A stretch of 64,000 bases of DNA from an uncultured Treponema sp. (GTDB lineage Bacteria; Spirochaetota; Spirochaetia; Treponematales; Treponemataceae). Shown piece after piece: positions 58,035 to 64,000 of the stretch (its first letter is position 1; each line of letters begins with the position of its first letter). The stretch lies in NCBI GenBank assembly GCA_945877425.1, contig CAMCRZ010000002.1, positions 1 through 64,000 of the forward strand, written 5' to 3'. A model generated the notes under the pieces. The model worked only from the letters and a program-made list of their open reading frames with translations, ran no database searches and had not been told where the DNA came from. A program made the translations under genes and the position numbers.

Positions 58035-60026
58035 TTAAAATTCCATCCATTCACCTGAAACTGTTAAATACCAGTCTGAAAGCGGTGACTGTGAAGTTGA
58101 ATTGTACCAGGAAATGCTGCCGTTTCTGTTTAAAATAGCAATTCTCTTGTCACATCGTTCAACTTTTATAGGCATGGAAGCAGATCGCCTCATTACCTGA
58201 TTTTTCCTTGTTGTAGTTGTACATGCATAAACCTGATTTTTTCCAAGATTTGTATAAATAACAGGATAATAAAGTGCAGTAAAAGCAGAAGTGTCTTCTT
58301 CATTTAACCTTAAAAGTGCACTTGATGTTTTCGAATCAGGAGAATATGAAAAAACTTCAGTTACGGCACTTCCGTTCTGCATTCTGATTACAATTCCGTA
58401 CAAGGCAGAGCGGCTGTTGTCGTAGTCGTAACATAAAGAAAATGCTACATTGCCGTTAAAGTTAAGCGGTGCCGTTTCTCCAGTAGTTATATCAACTGTA
58501 GCAATAGGAGAATCGTTTTCAGAAGTGCTTGTTTTTGCTACATAAAGATTTTTTTCGTCAATAAGAACAGCGTCCTGTACAGAAGTTCCTGTAAATACTT
58601 TAGTGTTTTCCTTTGTATCAAGGTTGTAAATGCTTACTGTTGAAGTGCCCTGAATGTAAATGATTTTATTTCCGAAGATTCTTAAATTCTGAAGAATATT
58701 GTCAGGCGTAAAGAGAACAGTGCTTTCCTTGGTTTTGTCAGATAAATCAACTTTTACAACTGATTTTTTTGTATTTTTCGACCAGAGTATGGCGTAATTT
58801 TCGTATTTAAGAATATTTGTCTGTGACGGATTTCTTCCCATTAAGTCTACAACTTTTGTGTCGTATGAAGACTTGTAAATTGCATTTGAAGTAAGAAGGT
58901 AAAAATCCTGATTGTCAGAAGTAATGTCGTAAATTCTTTCATACATTTTTTCTGTTAAAGGGAAAAGTGTGTAAGTTTCGCTTTCAGGAATGTCAGTTAA
59001 AGTGTAAATGTTTCCGCTTTGAGTTCCAAGAATAATAGTTCCTGAATTTTTTGAAGCGCAGGTTATAACGTCTTTGTTTTTTAAATTCGTAAATTTCTTT
59101 ACAACAAGCGGTGCCGGCGGATTCATAATCTGGGAAGATGCAGCCTGTCTTTGCAGGCGGAGTGTTTCGTTAGTTACAAGTTTTAAAATGTTGCTTTTGC
59201 CGTCATTTATAATAAAGTAAATGCCTTCATCTTCACCGTCTGTGGCAGAAGAAAGAATCTGTGTGTTTTTAGCAGAATAAAGTGCAAGATTTTTTCCGGA
59301 AGTTGCATCAATTATGTAAATAGTTCCGTCTTTTTCTCCTGCAAGAAACATACTTTCGTATTTGCCTGAACCTGCCAGTTGAACCTGATTAAGCTTGCTT
59401 TCACAGTTAAACTTTTTCACTACTTTCATTGAACTAAGATCGTAGTAGATGATAGTTCCTGAAGGAGAGTAGAAAACAGCAGTTTTTTCTGTAGGTCCTG
59501 TTTTTGCATAAGAAATAATGCCTGTCAAATCTGTAGTTTTTTTTGCAATGGAACCAGTTTTTGCACTTAAAATGTAAGTTCCGTTTACCGCAGCTGTTCC
59601 AACTATAAGAAAGTTGCCTTTTTCAGAAAAATTTAAAGCCGTAACAGTATCGTTGAAACGTTTTGTATATTTTTTTGAAAATGAACGTGAATCAAGGACT
59701 GTAACTTTATGGGTTGCAATTCCGTCTGTTTCGTAAACTGCAATGTCACTTGTAGCGGGATTTCGCACAATGCTTTTAACCTGCAGATCAGTAATCTGAT
59801 AGTGTTCGCCCATTCCGTCTGATGACCATTTTATAATAAAGCCGTCATTTCCTGCAGTGTAAAAAGATTCATCTGCTTTAGTTTTAGTTTCAAAGTTGCA
59901 GATGGAATTAACTTTTCCTTCATGTGCCTGAGTTGATAAGTGAGGCTGAGCGTACAGAAAATTCCATGTTCCTAAAGAAAGAAAGGCTGCAGCAAAAAAT
60001 TTGAATTTTCCAGAAAGTGATTTCAT
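58035..60026 (-). CDS. Secreted WD40-like beta-propeller protein
   Basis: Signal peptide MKSLSGKFKFFAAAFLSLGTWNFLYA (start 60026; track 60068); WD-like repeats. Confidence 0.7.
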   Translation of the reverse strand: MKSLSGKFKFFAAAFLSLGTWNFLYAQPHLSTQAHEGKVNSICNFETKTKADESFYTAGNDGFIIKWSSDGMGEHYQITDLQVKSIVRNPATSDIAVYETDGIATHKVTVLDSRSFSKKYTKRFNDTVTALNFSEKGNFLIVGTAAVNGTYILSAKTGSIAKKTTDLTGIISYAKTGPTEKTAVFYSPSGTIIYYDLSSMKVVKKFNCESKLNQVQLAGSGKYESMFLAGEKDGTIYIIDATSGKNLALYSAKNTQILSSATDGEDEGIYFIINDGKSNILKLVTNETLRLQRQAASSQIMNPPAPLVVKKFTNLKNKDVITCASKNSGTIILGTQSGNIYTLTDIPESETYTLFPLTEKMYERIYDITSDNQDFYLLTSNAIYKSSYDTKVVDLMGRNPSQTNILKYENYAILWSKNTKKSVVKVDLSDKTKESTVLFTPDNILQNLRIFGNKIIYIQGTSTVSIYNLDTKENTKVFTGTSVQDAVLIDEKNLYVAKTSTSENDSPIATVDITTGETAPLNFNGNVAFSLCYDYDNSRSALYGIVIRMQNGSAVTEVFSYSPDSKTSSALLRLNEEDTSAFTALYYPVIYTNLGKNQVYACTTTTRKNQVMRRSASMPIKVERCDKRIAILNRNGSISWYNSTSQSPLSDWYLTVSGEWMEF

Positions 60027-60069
60027 ATAAAACTCCATAAAATCAGTAAAAAGTTTGCAGAAAAACATA

Positions 60070-61182
60070 TTATTTTCTCAGAAGGTACATAATGTCTCCG
60101 CTAATAGCAATAAACATCAAAAGAAATATAATAGTTACGCCTGCATATTGAATATACAGAAGAAATTTAGGGTTTAACTTACGGCGGGAAACCCATTCAA
60201 TAAAAGCAAACAAAATAAGTCCGCCGTCTAAAACAGGAATTGGCAGAAGGTTTGTTATGAAAAGTGAAACGCTTATTAAAGCCATTAACTGAAGTGCAGA
60301 AACAAATCCAGCATGAAAGCTTTCCGAAAATCCTTCCTTTACAGCAGAACCTACAATTTCACTGATACGTACAGGACCGGAAAGTGCATTTGTAAGTTTT
60401 ACGCCTTTAAAAAGAGTTGCTATGCTTTTTACAGTAAGAAAAGTCATTTCTCCGGTTTTTAAAACACCTTCTTTTAGCGCAGGAAAAAAACTGTGGCTTG
60501 GATATTCCCTTGCAATTATTGAATTTGAATCAGAAACAATCCCGATTTTTCCGCTTCCAGTTTCTTTGTCAAGAATTGAATGAACCGTAAATGTAAGGAA
60601 CTGGTCGTTCCGTTTTACTTTGATTTTTAAGTCTTTGTCCGGTCGTGATGAAACATAAGTTACAATGTCTGCAAAACATTCCATTTTTGTGCCGTCAATT
60701 TCAACAATTTCATCACCTGTTTCCATTCCGCTTAAATGTGCCGGAGAAGTTATGTCCTGGTAAATTTCGTCTGCCATGGAAACTTTATTTCCTGCACTGT
60801 AGTAAGTGTATCCTGTTAACGCAATTACGGTAAAAGCTGCAAAGGCAAATATTAAATTAAAAAACGGTCCTGCAAACGCAATAAGCAGTCTTTTTAAAGG
60901 ATGAATGCCGTAAAATGAATCAGGTTCACCGGTTATGACTTTTTCGTTATTTTCAATTGCCAGCTGAAAATCTTGCTCTCCTTTCATTGCACAATATCCG
61001 CCTAAAGGAATAAGGGAAAGCCTGTAGTCTGTATTTTTGATTTTTTTGTGGAAAAGAACTGGACCCATTCCTACAGAAAATGCTTCTACTGTTACACCGC
61101 AAAGTCTTGCCATTAAAAAATGTCCGCATTCGTGAAAAAATATAAGAAATCCTAATGCAACAAGACCAATTACAAATGTCAA
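60070..61182 (-). CDS. rseP: RIP zinc metalloprotease (M50, RseP-like)
   Basis: [11 protein letters not shown] (HExxH), single [14 protein letters not shown]. Confidence 0.95.
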   Translation of the reverse strand: MTFVIGLVALGFLIFFHECGHFLMARLCGVTVEAFSVGMGPVLFHKKIKNTDYRLSLIPLGGYCAMKGEQDFQLAIENNEKVITGEPDSFYGIHPLKRLLIAFAGPFFNLIFAFAAFTVIALTGYTYYSAGNKVSMADEIYQDITSPAHLSGMETGDEIVEIDGTKMECFADIVTYVSSRPDKDLKIKVKRNDQFLTFTVHSILDKETGSGKIGIVSDSNSIIAREYPSHSFFPALKEGVLKTGEMTFLTVKSIATLFKGVKLTNALSGPVRISEIVGSAVKEGFSESFHAGFVSALQLMALISVSLFITNLLPIPVLDGGLILFAFIEWVSRRKLNPKFLLYIQYAGVTIIFLLMFIAISGDIMYLLRK

Positions 61183-62297
61183 CTGTTTCCTCCAGCTTTT
61201 TTTATAAGATTCAGCACAGAATTTGCAGTTACCCTGGCGTTTTTGTCTGCAGCGTAAACTTTTTCCAGCGTATCAGGAACTTGAGACCAGTTTTCTGTAA
61301 GTGTTTCCTGTACAATTTTAGCTATATCTGTAAAAGAACATTTTTTTTCAAGAAAAGCATGAACTGCAACTTCATTTGCAGCATTAAAAGCAATGGTGTA
61401 AGAGTTGCCTTTTTCTGCACAAGAATATGCTGCACTTAAAAGAGGAAAGTCGTCAAAACGGGGCTTAAAGAAAGTCATTTCCTTGTCAAAAAGTTCAAAT
61501 TTTTCAAGATAATTTTCACTGTATTCAGGCCACACAAGAGCGCCGTAAATAGGATGCCTCATATCAGGATTTGAAATTTGGGCGTAAAGCATTCCGTCTT
61601 TTGTCCGTACAAGTGAATGAATAAGGCTTTGCGGATGAACTGTAACCTTTACGTTTTTGCTTTCAAAGTTAAACAAACGGACTGCTTCTATAACTTCAAG
61701 ACCTTTGTTTGCAAGAGTTGCACTGTCAATGGTGATTTTTGGTCCCATATTCCATGTAGGATGATTAAGTGCCTGCTCAACAGTGACAGTTTCAAGCTGC
61801 TGTTTTGTATAATTTCTGAAAGGTCCGCCGCTTGCTGTAATGACAAGTTCGCTTATATTTTCACAACCGATTTTCTGCGTTAAGTTAAAGATTGCAGAAT
61901 GTTCACTGTCTACAGGAATAATATGTGCATTGTGTTTTTTTGCAATTTCCTTAACAACAGGCCATGCCATGACAACAGTTTCTTTGTTTGCAAGAGCAAG
62001 ATCTATTCCGTTTTCTATAACAAGAACAGAAGGCTCAAGACCTGCAGCACCTGCAATACCGTTTACAGCAATATCAGCGCCGGAATTTTTAATAAGATTT
62101 TCTATTCCCTTAATGCCGTCTTCTGAAAAAACTGTTCCCTGACAATTAAATTCCCTGCACAAAGCTGCAACTTTTTCCCTTGAATTTCCTGCTGCAACTC
62201 CGCAAATTTCAAATTTGCCGCTCATTTTTCGGGCAATGTCTAAAGTCTGACTTCCGATTGAACCTGTACAGCCTAAAACAAGAATTCTTTTTTTCAT
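61179..62297 (-). CDS. dxr: 1-deoxy-D-xylulose-5-phosphate reductoisomerase
   Basis: [57 protein letters not shown]. Confidence 0.97.
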   Translation of the reverse strand: MKKRILVLGCTGSIGSQTLDIARKMSGKFEICGVAAGNSREKVAALCREFNCQGTVFSEDGIKGIENLIKNSGADIAVNGIAGAAGLEPSVLVIENGIDLALANKETVVMAWPVVKEIAKKHNAHIIPVDSEHSAIFNLTQKIGCENISELVITASGGPFRNYTKQQLETVTVEQALNHPTWNMGPKITIDSATLANKGLEVIEAVRLFNFESKNVKVTVHPQSLIHSLVRTKDGMLYAQISNPDMRHPIYGALVWPEYSENYLEKFELFDKEMTFFKPRFDDFPLLSAAYSCAEKGNSYTIAFNAANEVAVHAFLEKKCSFTDIAKIVQETLTENWSQVPDTLEKVYAADKNARVTANSVLNLIKKAGGNS

Positions 62298-63182
62298 TTA
62301 TTGTCCGTATCCGTACAAAATAGAAATTAAAAAGTAATAAACTGGAGCAGCCATTAAAATAGAATCAATTGAATCAAGAATTCCGCCTCTTCCAGGCATA
62401 AGTGTTCCTGAATCTTTTACTCCGGTTGAACGCTTGAAAACAGATTCTGCCAGATCACCTATAATTGAAGCGGCTGCCATAAAAATGCCCAAAATAATTG
62501 TCTTTACAATGCTTCCGTTAAAAATTATAGGCCAGCAGAAATATCCTATTAAACCAGCTGCAATAGAACCAATAAATCCGCCGAAAAATCCTACTAAACT
62601 TTTATTAGGACTTGCCTTAACAATTCCCCTTGATTTTTTTCCAAAAAGCACTCCGAAAAACCATGCAAAACTGTCACAGAAGAAAACCATTAGTGCAAAA
62701 ATGCTTATTAAAATGCTAGCATCTTTTGTTTTATAGTCAGTTATAAGTGTAAGTTTGGAAACAAAAGTAAAGAGAAAACCGCAGTAAGTTATAATAAAAA
62801 TTGATGAAGCTATTTTCAGAATTGAATCGTCAAAACTCTGTGCCGTAAAAACTTCTGCAAAAAGGATTACTAGAACCGTAACAATGTATGCATAAGTTAC
62901 AATCTCCGGACCGACAACGGCTTTTATATCAGTGAAAACCGTTAAAGTTGAATAAATCGCTGAAACTACAGGCAGAAATACGGCACAACTTACAACAAAA
63001 GGCTTCGATAAAAGCTTTGTCTTGCGGCTCATCATGTCGTACAATTCCATTGAACCTAAAAGAACCATGGATATTGCAAGGAAATGAAAGGGCAGGTGAT
63101 TGCATATATTAAGTAATACTAAAAGTAAAACTACGGGAATGCCAACTAAAAAAACGCCTAATCGTGATGCAAGTTTACTCAT
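62298..63182 (-). CDS. cdsA: Phosphatidate cytidylyltransferase
   Basis: Multi-TM; C-terminal GDLAESVFKRSTGVKDSGTLMPGRGGILDSIDSIL. Confidence 0.96.
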   Translation of the reverse strand: MSKLASRLGVFLVGIPVVLLLVLLNICNHLPFHFLAISMVLLGSMELYDMMSRKTKLLSKPFVVSCAVFLPVVSAIYSTLTVFTDIKAVVGPEIVTYAYIVTVLVILFAEVFTAQSFDDSILKIASSIFIITYCGFLFTFVSKLTLITDYKTKDASILISIFALMVFFCDSFAWFFGVLFGKKSRGIVKASPNKSLVGFFGGFIGSIAAGLIGYFCWPIIFNGSIVKTIILGIFMAAASIIGDLAESVFKRSTGVKDSGTLMPGRGGILDSIDSILMAAPVYYFLISILYGYGQ

Positions 63183-63904
63183 ACAGGTACAGCTCCAAAC
63201 CTTCTGTTACGATTTTTGAATTCCGCTAAATTGCTGAAAAATTCATCTTCTCTATAATCTGGCCAAAGTGTAGGAGAAAAAATCAATTCTGCATAAGCTG
63301 ATTTCCACATTAAAAAGTTACTGAGTCTTTTTTCACCGCCAGTTCGTATAAGAAGATCTACGTCCGGTAATTCAGGAAAATCAAAGTTATCAGAAACAGT
63401 TTTTTCCGTAATGTCATTTTCGCTTACGTTAGATTTGATTATTTTTTTTACACTTCGTATTATTTCGTCACGACCGCCATAATTTATAGCAAGATTTATA
63501 GTTAAGCCTGAAAAATCTTGCGTATCATTTTCGCAATCAAGAATATCTTTTTGAATATTTTCAGGAAGTCCTTTCCTGTCACCTAAAACTTTTACTCTGA
63601 TTTTATTTGCTTTATAAAAATCAAGCTCTTGAACAAGATGTTTATGAATAAGATTCATTAAAAATCCTACTTCATTTTGAGTACGTTTCCAGTTTTCTGT
63701 AGAAAAGACATACAGCGTCAAATACTTGATTCCTACATCAGAAGCAGCTTTTGCAATTTCTTTTGCCCGCTTTAAACCTTCTGAATGTCCGCTTGTACGC
63801 TGCATTTTTTTTTCTTTAGCCCACCTTCCGTTTCCGTCCATAATTATTGCAACATGGCATGGAAGTAAAGAAGGCGATGCTTTTAATGAGTTTAAATCTT
63901 CCAA
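63179..63904 (-). CDS. uppS: Isoprenyl (undecaprenyl) diphosphate synthase
   Basis: VAIIMDGNGRWAKEKKMQRTSGHSEG; LINLAINYGGRDEI-like; LLIRTGGEKRLSNFLMWKSAYAEL. Confidence 0.97.
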   Translation of the reverse strand: MEDLNSLKASPSLLPCHVAIIMDGNGRWAKEKKMQRTSGHSEGLKRAKEIAKAASDVGIKYLTLYVFSTENWKRTQNEVGFLMNLIHKHLVQELDFYKANKIRVKVLGDRKGLPENIQKDILDCENDTQDFSGLTINLAINYGGRDEIIRSVKKIIKSNVSENDITEKTVSDNFDFPELPDVDLLIRTGGEKRLSNFLMWKSAYAELIFSPTLWPDYREDEFFSNLAEFKNRNRRFGAVPV

Positions 63905-63907
63905 AAT

Positions 63908-64000
63908 TTAGTCCATTATTTCTTTTTCTTTAGCGTCGTAAATTTTGTTGATTTCTTCTATATATTTGTCGGTAAGCTTCTGAAGTTTGTCAGTTTCAGT
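63908..64000 (-). CDS. frr: Ribosome recycling factor, C-terminal end only
   Basis: Reverse complement reads ...TDKLQKLTDKYIEEINKIYDAKEKEIMD*; position immediately upstream of uppS. Truncated by window edge. Confidence 0.85.
   Translation of the reverse strand, partial: TETDKLQKLTDKYIEEINKIYDAKEKEIMD

Overview
This 64 kb window is a gene-dense, AT-rich chromosomal segment of a spirochaete, most likely a Treponema species. The assignment rests on the frr-uppS-cdsA-dxr-rseP order, the flbB-fliK-flgD-flgE flagellar cluster, P83/100, bS22 and a eukaryotic-type hexokinase. I found no rRNA, tRNA, CRISPR array or transposon. Most of the content is housekeeping: dxs-folP-cdaA-cdaR-acpS-truA, priA, UDG, thiI, pcrA/uvrD, metG, manC, glgA. 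Three coding regions are missing from the supplied ORF track: a minus-strand acidic repeat protein running off the left edge, the 29-aa ribosomal protein bS22 at 6387-6476, and the 3' end of frr at the right edge. The strongest candidate for an undescribed system is the translationally coupled operon at 41064-49644. It encodes a PAP2-like protein, a novel membrane protein, and Rnf C-D-G-E-A-B homologues in which the canonical flavin and several Fe-S motifs appear to be lost. It ends with a GH57-family protein lacking the catalytic glutamate. Other leads are a signal peptidase I homologue with the general-base Lys replaced by Arg, FlgE retaining the lysinoalanine cross-link residues K165/C178/N179, a P-loop protein fused to an Asp23-like domain, tandem Wzi-like outer-membrane barrels beside a glycosyltransferase, a candidate structured RNA at about 1665-1750, a repeat-rich flagellar leader, and a near-leaderless pcnB promoter. 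All calls come from reading the sequence without database searches.
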